Origin: Oncomelania hupensis
Taxonomy: Eukaryota; Mollusca; Gastropoda; Littorinimorpha; Pomatiopsidae
Direction of reading: 5' to 3'
NCBI GenBank assembly: GCA_036898135.1
Contig: CM072526.1
Span: 54,802,888-54,866,887 of the forward strand
DNA length: 64,000 nucleotides
Part shown: piece by piece, positions 44,046 to 55,486 of the stretch
Layout: every line of letters begins with the position of its first letter
How positions within the stretch are numbered: position 1 is the first letter of the stretch
Program-made: the position numbers and the translations under genes
The notes under the pieces: generated by a model
What the model was told of the DNA's origin: nothing
Database searches by the model: none
The model's input: only the letters and a program-made list of their open reading frames with translations

Positions 44046-44142
<97 letters not shown>
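44046..44142. repeat. (AAT)n microsatellite
   Basis: About 32 AAT units directly after the RT fragment. From 44143 to 44553 there is unique sequence without a gene, then (ATT)n at 44554-44610. Confidence 0.95.
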
Positions 44143-44553
44143 GTAGTATTTTGTGCCTGGAATAGTTACAGCGGTGGTCGTGTTTTGGGAGCAGACATGT
44201 TGACCCGCTTCATACCTTCCCATGAAGTCATGCGTCAATTGTTCTGATACAATACTACACTAAGTATTGTGCCGCATTGTGAGGAATTGTGAACAGTCTT
44301 GACTGTATACTGTTTTTGGCTGGATAGAGGCCTATTGTGTGAGGTTGAAACTATCGATTGGTGAACAGGATGTGTCCCGATGGCAAAACGTCCGTAAATC
44401 AATGGGCCTTGTAAAACCATTTGCTATGTTGACACAGGAAACTCAGATAGTACATATACCTAGGAAACACCGAAGTTCGCAATCACTTTATACATACTTC
44501 CTCATCCATCATGACAACTCATGGGTAGGTGGTAGCAGTGCTATAAATTTCAC

Positions 44554-44610
<57 letters not shown>

Positions 44611-44611
<1 letters not shown>

Positions 44612-44952
44612 GGACTTGGTGCGTGCTATTTACCCAGAAGAAAGGCGGCAGTTGGATCGTTTACGTGTTTCTGATCTTGTGGGAGATGGACCCGTTTTGA
44701 GTGACTGGTTCCGATTGGCTCCAAAGAGCCCCCTGGACCTAAACCAACAACAGTGTCATGTACTGTAAAGTAGCGACCTTACATTAATTGACAAGATGGT
44801 CGTAGGCGTTAAGAACATCCCTTTTTCTCAGGGCCAACTTCATGAGGGCGCTCGCTGCACCTCTCTCCTTCCTCGCTCCTTTGCATTTCCCGGTTCTAAT
44901 GAGGGCCGGGTACTCATTCACAGTTGGCTGGACCGGACACTACATTGCGCTG

Positions 44953-44953
<1 letters not shown>
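44611..44953 (-). mobile_element. SINE-type repeat, left arm of inverted pair
   Basis: About 343 bp matching 47040-47384 in opposite orientation at an estimated 90-95% identity; shared words include AGAAAGGCGGCAGTTGGATC (rc on the right) and CCGGGTACTCATTCAC. It lacks the tRNA/5S head; an (ATT)n run (44957-45052) stands where the head would be. Confidence 0.82.
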
Positions 44954-44956
<3 letters not shown>

Positions 44957-45051
<95 letters not shown>

Positions 45052-45052
45052 T
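44957..45052. repeat. (ATT)n microsatellite
   Basis: About 32 ATT units. From 45053 to 45486 there is unique pyrimidine-rich sequence without a recognised gene. Confidence 0.95.
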
Positions 45053-45486
45053 TAGTCGTAATCAGTACTGCACATGGGACTTGTACTAGCTGGACGCCTG
45101 GCTAGACCCAAGGCCAAATGATCACCACCAGTGGCTGAGCTTGGACTTTGTTGTCTCTCGTTTTCTTATTTGTTTTTTCTGTTAGCTTCACTCTTCATCT
45201 TTTCTTCCTTCCTTCTTCAGGTTAGACAGGAAACCCGGCATCTGAATCATTTCCACCAGCTGCTTTCATTTCTTACTCGTCGTTTGAATCCTTTTCTCGT
45301 TCTTCTTCCACAATCTTTGGTTCCTTCTTTATCTTATCTTTCTCTTCCTTCTCTTCTCCTTCTTCTCCGTAGCGCAGCTCCAGGAATAGCTGAGAGATAA
45401 CCATGGACTGGAAATGGCGTAGCGAGAAGGGACACACGGCAAGTGACTGTAGCAAATGATGGACCGCACTTAGTTTTTCCTCCATC

Positions 45487-46946
45487 AACAATAAGATCAC
45501 AGCAGTATGTGTGTGTTGTCAACAATAAGATCACAGCAGTATGTGTGTGTTGTCAACAATACGATCACAGCAGTATGTGTGTGTTGTCAACAATAAGATC
45601 ACAGCAGTATGTGTGTGTTGTCAACAATACGATCACAGCAGTATGTGTGTGTTGTCAACAATAAGATCACAGCAGTATGTGTGTGTTGTCAACAATAAGA
45701 TCACAGCAGTATGTGTGTGTTGTCAACAATAAGATCACAGCAGTACGTGTGTGTTGTCAACAATAAGATCACAGCAGTATGTGTGTGTTGTCAACAATAA
45801 GATCACAGCAGTATGTGTGTGTTGTCAACAATAAGATCACAGCAGTATGTGTGTGTTGTCAACAATAAGATCACAGCAGTATGTGTGTGTTGTCAACAAT
45901 AAGATCACAGCAGTATGTGTGTGTTGTCAACAATAAGATCACAGCAGTATGTGTGTGTTGTCAACAATAAGATCACAGCAGTATGTGTGTGTTGTCAACA
46001 ATAAGATCACAGCAGTATGTGTGTGTTGTCAACAATAAGATCACAGCAGTATGTGTGTGTTGTCAACAATAAGATCACAGCAGTATGTGTGTGTTGTCAA
46101 CAATAAGATCACAGCAGTATGTGTGTGTTGTCAACAATAAGATCACAGCAGTATGTGTGTGTTGTCAACAATAAGATCACAGCAGTATGTGTGTGTTGTC
46201 AACAATAAGATCACAGCAGTATGTGTGTGTTGTCAACAATAAGATCACAGCAGTATGTGTGTGTTGTCAACAATAAGATCACAGCAGTATGTGTGTGTTG
46301 TCAACAATAAGATCACAGCAGTATGTGTGTGTTGTCAACAATAAGATCACAGCAGTATGTGTGTGTTGTCAACAATAAGATCACAGCAGTATGTGTGTGT
46401 TGTCAACAATAAGATCACAGCAGTATGTGTGTGTTGTCAACAATAAGATCATAGCAGTATGTGGTGTTCAACAATAAGATCATAGCAGTATGTGTGTGTC
46501 GTCAACAATAAGATCACAGCAGTATGTGTGTGTCGTCAACAATAAGATCACAGCAGTATGTGTGTGTTGTCAACAATAAGATCACAGCAGTATGTGTGTG
46601 TTGTCAACAATAAGATCACAGCAGTATGTGTGTGGCGTCAACAATAAGATCACAGCAGTATGTGTGTGGCGTCAACAATAAGATCACAGCAGTATGTGTG
46701 TGGCGTCAACAATAAGATCACAGCAGTATTTGTGTGGCGTCAACAATAAGATCACAGCAGTATGTATGTGTTGTCAACAATAAGATCACAGCAGTATGTG
46801 TGTGTTGTCAACAATAAGATCACCGCAGTATGTGTGTGGCGTCAACAACTTGATCACAGCAGTATGTGTGTGTGGCGTCAACAACAAGATCACTGCAGTA
46901 TGTGTGTGTGTGGCGTCAACAATAAGATCACAGCAGTATGTGTGTG
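45487..46946. repeat. 34-bp minisatellite, ~43 copies
   Basis: Unit AACAATAAGATCACAGCAGT plus ATGTGTGTGTTGTC. It is very homogeneous in the middle; GGCGTC replaces TTGTC in units after about 46630. It lies between the two arms of the SINE-type inverted repeat. Confidence 0.95.
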
Positions 46947-47384
46947 GCGTCCTAGCGTAGCGGTTAGACCATACCCTATTGTTCCCAGGTTAACATCGTC
47001 GATACCAACTCGGATGGTACTAATCAACAGTAAAGGATGAAACAGCGCACTGTAGTGTCCGGTCCAGCCAACCGTGAATGAGTACCCGGCCCTCATTAGA
47101 ACCGGGAAGTGCAAAGGAGCGAGGAAGGGGAGAGGTGCAGCGAGCGCCCTCATGAAGTTGGCCCTGAGAAAAAGGGATGTTCTTAACGCCTACGACCATC
47201 TTGTCAATTATTGTAAGGTCGCTACTTCATAGTACATGACACGGTTGTTTGTTTAGGTACAGGGGACTCTTTGGAGCCAATCGGAACCAATCACCCAAAA
47301 CGGGTCCATCTCCCACAAGATCAGAAACACGTAAACGATCTAACTGCCGCCTTTCTTCTGGGTAAATAGCATGCACCAAGGCCA
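46947..47384 (+). mobile_element. SINE with tRNA-like/5S-like head, right arm of inverted pair
   Basis: The head at 46947-47039 has CCTAGCGTAGCGGTTAGACC, then a diverged 5S-like segment (GGTTAACATCG...CTCGGATGGTACTAATCAAC). The body (47040-47384) is the inverted partner of 44611-44953. Near 47250 it includes GACTCTTTGGAGCC, related to the retroposon 3' end seen reversed at 60594. Confidence 0.75.
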
Positions 47385-47426
47385 ACTGCTTTACACAAGA
47401 CAATGCATCGGGTCAAGCACCACCGC

Positions 47427-47526
<100 letters not shown>

Positions 47527-47926
47527 AAAGAGAGATCGAGAGGGAAGAGGAGAGAGAGAGTATTAATTGTTGGACCTGCCCCAGGTCCTTAGTCAAACAG
47601 AGAACAGAGGGACGGCCTGCAGACATTAATACCTGAGAACACATAGCGTTTGGCAGTCTTTGATCTTCTCAATCAAGTTTGTCGTCATTAGTTCTCACAT
47701 TTGTATCCTTCGCTCCGCGTGCTGCCGGCAGTTGTGTGGCGCTGTGCCAAACAGTATACATACATCCACTTCACCCACTCCTGGCATCCCCAATATCGGT
47801 GACCGTGACTCCATTTGTACAGTATTGATGTTTATTATCCAGAGGGCAGCGTTTGATAGCAGTACCATAGCACAACTAAACACTACAAAACATCAAATCT
47901 ACTGGCATCTCTTACTATTAACGCTA

Positions 47927-48136
47927 GGGCCAAAGTCTGTTTGTATGTAGATTATAGTCACACGACACTTTCGCATATAGGTGACTACTGGACCGATTTA
48001 TACTGACACCAGCGGGCCAGTTGTTGGTAAAGGGGAAAATAATATGATCACACGTTGACCAATCCGGGATTCGAACCAGCGACCTTTCGGTTACTAGCAA
48101 GACGCTCTTACCAACTGAGCTACCCGGGCCAAAGTC
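47927..48136 (-). mobile_element. tRNA-Thr-like SINE, copy 3, with 11-bp TSD
   Basis: GGGCCAAAGTC lies at 47927-47937 and 48126-48136; the first bases of the right TSD overlap the SINE's own GGCC start. Head, body and GTGTCGTGTGACTATAATCT end are nearly identical to the copy at 19628-19829. From 48137 to 48275 no gene is seen. Confidence 0.9.
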
Positions 48137-48275
48137 ATCAGCTAGCGCCTTATTTATAACAACCCGGTTGTCGGACACTGTCACCAACATCAACGCCGAG
48201 TCTACAATCGTAATTTCTTCTTCTTCATCGTCTTCCTGGTATGATGAAATGGCTTGACCAGCTAGGTAATTAGCA

Positions 48276-49033
48276 CAATGGCAACAGATAGACAGCGTAC
48301 TATGCCATATCTCTAATCTAACAACAGATATACAGCGTACTATGCCATATTTCTAATCTAACAGCAGATATACAGCGTACTATGCCATATCTCTAATCTA
48401 ACAGCAGATATATAGCGTACTATGCCATATCTCTAATCTAACAGCAGATATACAGCGTACTATGCCATATCTCTAATCTAACAGCAGATATACAGCGTAC
48501 TATGCCATATCTCTAATCTAACAACAGATATATAGCGTACTATGCCATATCTCTAATCTAACAACAGATATACAGCGTACTATGCCATATCTCTAATCTA
48601 ACAGCAGATATACAGCGTACTATGCCATATCTCTAATCTAACAGCAGATATACAGCGTACTATGCCATATCTCTAATCTAACAGCAGATATACAGCGTAC
48701 TATGCCAAACCTCTAATCTAACAGCAGATATACAGCGTACTATGCCATATCTCTAATCTAACAACAGATATACAGCGTACTATGCCATATCTCTAATCTA
48801 ACAGCAGATATACAGCGTACTATGCCATATCTCTAATCTAACAGCAGATATACAGCGTACTATGCCATATCTCTAATCTAACAACAGATATACAGCGTAC
48901 TATGCCATATCTCTAATCTAACAGCAGATATATAGCGTACTATGCCATATCTCTAATCTAACAGCAGATATACAGCGTACTATGCCATATCTCTAATCTA
49001 ACAGCAGATATATAGCGTACTATGCCATATCTC
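48276..49033. repeat. 40-bp minisatellite, left part
   Basis: About 19 copies of CTCTAATCTAACAGCAGATA plus TACAGCGTACTATGCCATAT. LTR element 2 interrupts it after CATATCTC; the array resumes at 57045. Confidence 0.94.
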
Positions 49034-50592
49034 TGTCACGTGGGGTTTATGGGCTCTGCACAATGGAATTATGGACCCTCACGTTTATTCGGTGGGAACT
49101 GCTAGTAAGTCACCCTATGAATTACTTTAATAAATTTATTTGTTTAGCTCGTTCTGTGTTAAGGTTGGGGTACAGAAATAGATAGAAAAATGGTAAAAGA
49201 ATACTGTCACACTAGCTTTCACACGGCTATGAATCATATGTAGTCCAGCCACTTGATAACAGTTAAAATCACACATTTATTTCTTCTACTCTATACAAAA
49301 TTCTCTAAGTACTAATCTAACTTAAAAAGTCTCAGTTACTGCTAATAGTTCGGTCGCTGATAGTCTAGGCAGCTGTTATATCTTCCTCGGGCACTTTCTA
49401 TAATATCTCATGTAGATTTGGACTACTGTGGTCCGTTTTACAGTTTCTGAAGAGTTGGACTACTGTGGTCCTGTTATGATCAGTTTAAGTGCACCTTCGC
49501 CTTATGCACTTAACTCATGTGTGGGGTGTTCGAAGTCCTTCTGTGAGGTAGCTTCTGGTACACCTGTGTCGTTGTGTAGTTGGGTTCCCTTGCCACGCTG
49601 TGGGGTCTGACAGGGTGTTTCTTCAGGGTAGCTCTTTCCGACTTGTGCGGGAGAGTCTCCTCAACCAACTGGTCGTTTCTGTGGAGTGGGGTGCACAGGA
49701 TAGCTCGGGATAGCTCGCCTGCTCGTCTGTAATATAAGAGACGAAATTCTGCACAACCCTGAATAATCGGTTTGTGCAGAGCGTCTCACTGAAAGCCAAG
49801 TAGCCCTCAGTGATAGCTCCACATCTCTATACATAAGCGACGAACATTCTGCTACTTCCGGGTTCCACTGGAATCTCAACTCTAAATTCCTATACATACA
49901 TAAATATAAATCGTGGCTAACTATACACATCCAGAATTAATAATATTATAAACATTCACGGGTACAGCCACTGGTCTGCAAACATACATATAAGTTAAAC
50001 AACAGTGGTTCCGTACGGGATACAACATGGCGGCGCAACCGGTCGTGTTTCACCTCGTGTTCGGCGTTTCCACATGGTCACGCAAATTCGGATTAACAAT
50101 TCACATTTATGCATAGCAAATTCTTCAAACATAATTTCAACAATAATATAAATATATCACGATGAAACAGAAGGGTGTTCATTTACCTGTTTGACAAGTT
50201 CAGGCCCGTGGTGGCTTGATAGAATTCTAAGATTCTAACGTCCTGCTTCCTGGTCTATGAGTGAAGAGATTTCTCTGTCAGCTTTCTAGCTGTTAACACT
50301 TCGGTGTATTCCTCCCAACTGACCAAAGATAAGCTAGGTTTGGACCCAGTCCAACTGGCTCGAACCGCTTTGTGTAAGCTCCCATTGGTTAAAATGTTTA
50401 CGACTCTCGTAATTACGATGATGTCATGGCCTCAGCCAGCGTCAACTATCACTGTGTGTATGATCGGCAGTATGCTACCGCTACGCTTGATTACTTTCAT
50501 CGTCTGCTCCTAACTTTGAAATTCTAATATTATATATACTAACCAAGCTAAATATTAAAATAAGCAGAGTTAATACTAGCCAGTTCGTGACA
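49034..50592 (-). repeat. 3' LTR of element 2
   Basis: Length 1559 bp. Includes a short internal duplication of GGACTACTGTGGTCC (49428 and 49455) and an ACAACATGGCGGCGCAACC word near 50025 that resembles a YY1 site; both occur in each LTR. Confidence 0.95.
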
Positions 50593-50606
50593 GGCTCCCT
50601 CAACTG
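50593..50606 (-). other. Polypurine tract of element 2
   Basis: On minus, CAGTTGAGGGAGCC precedes the 3' LTR. It is purine-rich only in part but in the right place. Confidence 0.6.
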
Positions 50607-50733
50607 AAAAAAGGCGATGACTACTGGATTCGACCTTTTTCTACGACAGTGCCTAGTTTAACGCTGCACTATCCTAGGGTCCTATTTACAAACTAATTAA
50701 GTTGCTCTACCTGTGGACACTAGTGACAGGGTA

Positions 50734-53700
50734 TTACTGGGCGGGGACGAATTCTGGTGCTGTGGCCCTTAGTTGTGTTGGGTGGGCGACAGCTGCTGTG
50801 TCCTCCACGAGATGGCTACTGAGGTAGTCGGCTCCGTGGTTCTCTTTGCCGGTGATGTACTCGATTTGGAATGAGTATGCCTGAAGGGTGAGTGCCCATC
50901 TCATCAGGCGAGAGTTCAAAGACTTGGAGGCTGCCAGGAACGATAGTGGTTGGTGGTCCACCTGAACTGTGAAGTGGGTCCCATACAGGTAGAGTTGAAA
51001 CTTCTGTATGGCCCAGACTAGTCCAAGACATTCTTTCTCCGACGTGGCGTAGTGGGGCTCGGCGGGTCTCAATTTTCTGCTGGCGTAGGCGACAGGGAAT
51101 AGCGTCTCCGCATTCTTGGGGTCGCGCTGTAGCAGTACTGCTCCGAGGCCTAAGTCGCTTGCGTCGGTGCGAAGAACGAATGGCTGAGTCAAATCGGGTA
51201 GGTGGAGTACTGGCGCCGATGTCATTCTGTCCTTGAGTGGTTGGAATGCTGTCTCGCATTCGGCTGTCCAAACTACTTTGTCCGGGGCGACTTTCCGGGT
51301 TCCATTTGTCAGTGGTACGGCGATGCTGTTGTAGTTGGGGGGGAACTTCTGGTAGAAGCCGCAGAGTCCTAGAAACGACTGCACTTCCTTCTTTGTCTTG
51401 GGCCTAGGAGCGTCGAGTAGGCGTTTCACTGTCTTCTCTACCGGTCGCAGGCTTCCTTGACTGATGGTGTGTCCCAGAAATTCTAGTTCTGTGAATCCAA
51501 TCTGACATTTGGTGGGTCTTGCCGTCAATCCCGTGTCTCTGAGGCGGGCGAGTAGTTGTTGTAGGAGCGTGACATGTTCCTCCCACGTAGGTGTAGCGAT
51601 GAGGATGTCGTCCATAAACGAATGTAGGTGCTCGCTGCTCAGGGGTGCCAGGAGTTTTCGCATCATGGCGCTGAAGATGCTGGGTGCGTTGTGGAGTCCG
51701 AATGGAAGCACGTTGAATTCGAAGTGTCCTTCCATAGTGCTGAAAGCTAGGTACTTTCGGACTTGTGGTTGTACGGGTATCTGGTAGTATCCTTTGCTGA
51801 GGTCGATGCGTGAGAAGTACTTTGCTCGCTGTAGCTTGGCAAATAGGTCTGTCTGGTCCGGGAGTGGCTCTGGCTGGAATTGCGTTACGGCATTCAGGAG
51901 TCGGAAGTCGATGCACAGTCGATGCTCTCCGTTGGGTTTTCGCAACAATACCGTGCCTGCGCTGTAGGGTGAGGTAGACTCTGAGATGATTCCGGCTGCC
52001 AGTAAGGTGTCTATTTCTTCCTTGATGGCTCGCTGCTGAGACAGTGGCATCGGGTAGAGCTTCTGGCGGACGGGTGTTGGGTCGGTCACCGTTAAGGTTA
52101 CTTCGACGAGGTCTGTCCTCCCTGGTCGGTCTGTTAGCACAGTCTGATGTTGTCGAATGACCTGTAGTACTTGCTGTTGCTGTTTAGCGGCTAGGTCTCC
52201 GTTGAGTATCACGTCTTTGTAGGTTTCTTTGGAGTGCAGGGGATACTCTACTGCATTGGTCTCCATGCTTTCTCCTTCTTCCGCGATGGCGATGGCTAGC
52301 AAGTTGTGAGTGCTGGGGGTCGCTGGTCGGTCCGTGTATTTCTTGAGGAGATTGATGTGGTGGTATCGGGCTCTCCCGTTCACCTCTACTTGGTAGACTG
52401 TCTTGGATTTCTTGGCAGTCACCCGGTACGGTCCTCTCCAAGCGATGTCCAGCTTGTTGGTTCCACTTGGAAGTAAGAGTAGCACTTGATCGCCGACTTG
52501 CAGTTCTCTGTCCTTCGCGTGGCGGTTGTAGTACTTCGCCTGACGGGCTCTTGCCTTCTTCAGTGCTTCACCAGCTTTCTTCCACGTTGCTTTGAGGGTT
52601 TCCTGCAGGTCTGCGACGTACTTGGTGGCACCTCTTGGTGTGTCGTCTATCTTGGCCTCCGTCCAACTTCTGCGTAGGGCTTCTAGCGGTCCTGCTAGAG
52701 GTCTGCCGAATAGCAATGTTGACGGGGTGTAGCCTGTGGCTGCATGGGGCGTTTCTCGGTATGCGAACAGTGCCGCATTCACGTAGGTGTCCCACGCTTC
52801 TGGATTGTCGTCGGCGACTTTCCTGAGGATGGTGAGAAGGGTTCCATTCAGTCTTTCTACTTGTCCGTTGCTGGCGGGGTGGTATGGTGGTGTGCGAATG
52901 TGATGAACTTGTATCAACTCGAACACGTCTTGCATCAGGCGGCCGGTGAACTGAGATCCGTTGTCCGTTCTAATGCTGTCCGGGAATCCGACTCTGGTAA
53001 AGATGGCGATGAGTGCATCTGCGATCTTCTTGGTGTCGATCGCTGGCAACGGGACTGCTTCGCACCACATCGTACATGCGTCGACGAGTGTGAGTAGAAA
53101 TCTGTTCCGCTTCTTGGTCATGGGCAGTGGTCCGACGATGTCTACTGAGACTTGCTGGAATGGCACGCCGACTACTACTGATGGTCCTAAGGTAACTGGT
53201 ACGGTGTGATGTCGCGGGGAATATCGTTGACATTGGTGGCAAGATTTCACGTAGCGCTTGACATCCTCCGTGATTCCTGGCCAATAGTAGTGTGCGCTGA
53301 TTCTCTGCACTGTGGCTCCAATTCCCATGTGTCCGCTGAGTGGCATGCTGTGGCCTAGTTCTAGTACTTGGGCTCGAAGGGTGGCTGGCAGTACTAGTTG
53401 GGTGTGATCTCCATCTCCTTGACGATGTAGAACTCCCTCTTCCATGTAGAAGTCTCCCTTGTGCGGGGGTGTGTGCGCCTTGGGTAGCTTCTGGAAGCAC
53501 TTCGCTATCGAGGTGTCTTCTTTCTGTGCTGTTTTGATCTCTTCGAGTCCTGGATTCGGAGCGAACTCGGGCTGGGGTGGTTGGGTTTTAGCTTGGGCCC
53601 TGGTTTGCACTGCAGCTATCTCTACAGTTTTGGGGGGCGTGCCTAAGAACACATACCTACAACCTAGCACTAGATCATACAGGGGTTTCTGTAAAACAGC

Positions 53701-55194
53701 TGCTTGGATTCGTCCTGTGACGTACCTACTCTCTACTTCGATCCAGGCTATTGGGCAAGTAGTCGTCGGTTTCGTCAAGTCTGCTCCTTGTAAGTCGACT
53801 GTCTTGTCTGTCAAGTCCGCGCGCGATACAAGAGATTCGCTAACTATCGCGTCGTATGATAGACCTGTGTCATACAGACAGCTCGCTTCTTTTCCGTTGA
53901 CCTTGACCGTGTCTGTCACCGATGGGTGATCTCCGATAGTGTGTGGCTTGTTACCGCTGCTTTGAGTTAGAACTCTGTGCGCTGGCCGGCTTTCGCGCTC
54001 TTCCCTACGTTGTGCGGCCAACTTGAAACATTCTGCGGTGGAGTGATTGTTTCTGTTGCAGAACGAACAATACCGTCTCTGTTCTGCGGGACCTCTTTTC
54101 CCGAATTCCGCGTTGGGTCCTTTATTTTGCCCAGGTCTGGGGTTATTCGGCTTATTCGCGGTGCGCTCGTCCCGGTTAGGGCTTCGTTTCTGTGCCTCTT
54201 TCCCGTTAGGCTTTAGGTCTCGCCTGAAGCTCTTGGCTTCTCCGTGTGCGGCCACGTACCTATCTGCGACCTTGACCAGATCTTCCAGTCTTTCCGCGCC
54301 CTGTTCTACTGAGAATGTTCTCAGCTCGGGGGTCATGGTTTCCCGTAGCTGTTCCCATACTAACAGTTCTGTCAGTCCATCATACGTCTTAGCCGTGGCT
54401 GACTGGCTAATCCACTTATCCAGCGTTGTGGACAACCGATCCGCGAACTGCGCATAGCTCTCTCCTTTCACTCTCCGATTGGTGCGGAATTTTTGCCGAT
54501 AGCATTCTCCTGTCAGTTCGAATCCCGTTAGGAGTGCCTCTTTTACTTTGTGATAGTCAGTCACTCGGTCAGTCGGTAGCTTACTGTAGATGTCATAAGC
54601 CTTTCCTCTAAGCCCTTGACTAAGCTTAAAAGACCAATGAGTGGGATCTAGTTTATACTCTGTTGCTAGACGCTCAAACCTAGTCAGATAGAGATCTAGA
54701 CCTTCTTCTCTCTCATTGAATGTTCCCAGTGGAAATGACATTCCTTGTACAGGGTTGGATGCTACCTCTAGCTGATCTGAGTGGGGAGGGGTTGAGGAAG
54801 AACTTGAAGCTCCTGATCCCAATCTTCTTAGCTCTAACTCATGCTGTCTTTCTTTTTCTTTTTCTGCCCTCTCTTTTTCTTTTTCTGCCCGCTCTTTTTC
54901 TTTTTCTGCCCGCTCATAATCCCACCTCCTAATTTCTGCTTCTCTCTCTGCTGCTACCTTCTTCTGTTCTGCTTCTAATGCTAGTTTCTTCTGTTCTGCT
55001 TCTAATTCTAATTTCTTTTGCTCTGCTTCTAAGGCTAGTTTCTTCGCCTCCCTCTCTGCTGCTCTCTCTGCCTTAGCCTCCTGTTTCTCTACCTCTGCAT
55101 TGATATACGCAATTAGGTCTCCCCCTGCTAAGTGTAAAGCTTCCCCTAATTCCTTGAAGCGCAATCTCAAGGCCACTGGGTCCGACATTGTCAA
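50734..55194 (-). CDS. Gag-Pol polyprotein with integrase before RT (GMR1-like), element 2
   Basis: One intact frame of 1486 codons. In order: a charged coiled-coil N-terminus with in-frame repeats (KKLALEAEQ-type, then ERAEKEK units, residues 40-116); capsid-like region (about 150-320); C-x2-C-x4-H-x4-C knuckle (CSFCNRNNHSTAEC, about 376); protease with LYDTGL (about 440; Leu where Ser/Ala is usual); integrase HHCC (about 614-656), core VDIVGP (684), RTDNGSQF (743), SNGQVERLN (776) and a GPY motif IAWRGPYRV (918); then RT with active site FMDDILIA (about 1192) and RNase H (TDASDLGLG 1344, SEKECLG 1384, VDHQPL 1411, ENHGADYL 1451). Most Ty3/Gypsy elements have IN last; here it precedes RT. 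No stop or frameshift interrupts it, and all catalytic acids are visible. The first Met (55194) or the third residue's neighbour Met at 55188 could start it. Confidence 0.96.
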   Translation of the reverse strand: MTMSDPVALRLRFKELGEALHLAGGDLIAYINAEVEKQEAKAERAAEREAKKLALEAEQKKLELEAEQKKLALEAEQKKVAAEREAEIRRWDYERAEKEKERAEKEKERAEKEKERQHELELRRLGSGASSSSSTPPHSDQLEVASNPVQGMSFPLGTFNEREEGLDLYLTRFERLATEYKLDPTHWSFKLSQGLRGKAYDIYSKLPTDRVTDYHKVKEALLTGFELTGECYRQKFRTNRRVKGESYAQFADRLSTTLDKWISQSATAKTYDGLTELLVWEQLRETMTPELRTFSVEQGAERLEDLVKVADRYVAAHGEAKSFRRDLKPNGKEAQKRSPNRDERTANKPNNPRPGQNKGPNAEFGKRGPAEQRRYCSFCNRNNHSTAECFKLAAQRREERESRPAHRVLTQSSGNKPHTIGDHPSVTDTVKVNGKEASCLYDTGLSYDAIVSESLVSRADLTDKTVDLQGADLTKPTTTCPIAWIEVESRYVTGRIQAAVLQKPLYDLVLGCRYVFLGTPPKTVEIAAVQTRAQAKTQPPQPEFAPNPGLEEIKTAQKEDTSIAKCFQKLPKAHTPPHKGDFYMEEGVLHRQGDGDHTQLVLPATLRAQVLELGHSMPLSGHMGIGATVQRISAHYYWPGITEDVKRYVKSCHQCQRYSPRHHTVPVTLGPSVVVGVPFQQVSVDIVGPLPMTKKRNRFLLTLVDACTMWCEAVPLPAIDTKKIADALIAIFTRVGFPDSIRTDNGSQFTGRLMQDVFELIQVHHIRTPPYHPASNGQVERLNGTLLTILRKVADDNPEAWDTYVNAALFAYRETPHAATGYTPSTLLFGRPLAGPLEALRRSWTEAKIDDTPRGATKYVADLQETLKATWKKAGEALKKARARQAKYYNRHAKDRELQVGDQVLLLLPSGTNKLDIAWRGPYRVTAKKSKTVYQVEVNGRARYHHINLLKKYTDRPATPSTHNLLAIAIAEEGESMETNAVEYPLHSKETYKDVILNGDLAAKQQQQVLQVIRQHQTVLTDRPGRTDLVEVTLTVTDPTPVRQKLYPMPLSQQRAIKEEIDTLLAAGIISESTSPYSAGTVLLRKPNGEHRLCIDFRLLNAVTQFQPEPLPDQTDLFAKLQRAKYFSRIDLSKGYYQIPVQPQVRKYLAFSTMEGHFEFNVLPFGLHNAPSIFSAMMRKLLAPLSSEHLHSFMDDILIATPTWEEHVTLLQQLLARLRDTGLTARPTKCQIGFTELEFLGHTISQGSLRPVEKTVKRLLDAPRPKTKKEVQSFLGLCGFYQKFPPNYNSIAVPLTNGTRKVAPDKVVWTAECETAFQPLKDRMTSAPVLHLPDLTQPFVLRTDASDLGLGAVLLQRDPKNAETLFPVAYASRKLRPAEPHYATSEKECLGLVWAIQKFQLYLYGTHFTVQVDHQPLSFLAASKSLNSRLMRWALTLQAYSFQIEYITGKENHGADYLSSHLVEDTAAVAHPTQLRATAPEFVPAQ

Positions 55195-55465
55195 AAGTGT
55201 CTATGAACAACCTCTGAATCACGTGGAATACCAAAACACTAGCAATATTGCAAGTCAATAAAAACAATGCAAAGACAATCAAATTCGTAATCAATAATAG
55301 AATAAAACAAAAGTCAAATGGCATACAACAGTTACTTAAGCAAAACCTGCAAAAGAACAATGCAACCTACAGACACAAAAATATTTGAAGCAAAAAAGTT
55401 TTTAACTAAAAAATAGTGCACCAAAACTGATCAGTGTTATACCCTTCCTATTATACACAGATCCT

Positions 55466-55484
55466 GGCTAGGCTCGCCAATTAA
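55466..55484 (-). other. Primer-binding site of element 2 (tRNA-Arg-like)
   Basis: Next to the 5' LTR, plus strand CCTGGCTAGGCTCGCCA reads as a tRNA 3' end. Animal tRNA-Arg ends CCTGGCTGGCTCG plus CCA, so it matches with one extra base. tRNA identity is from memory. Confidence 0.68.
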
Positions 55485-55486
55485 AG

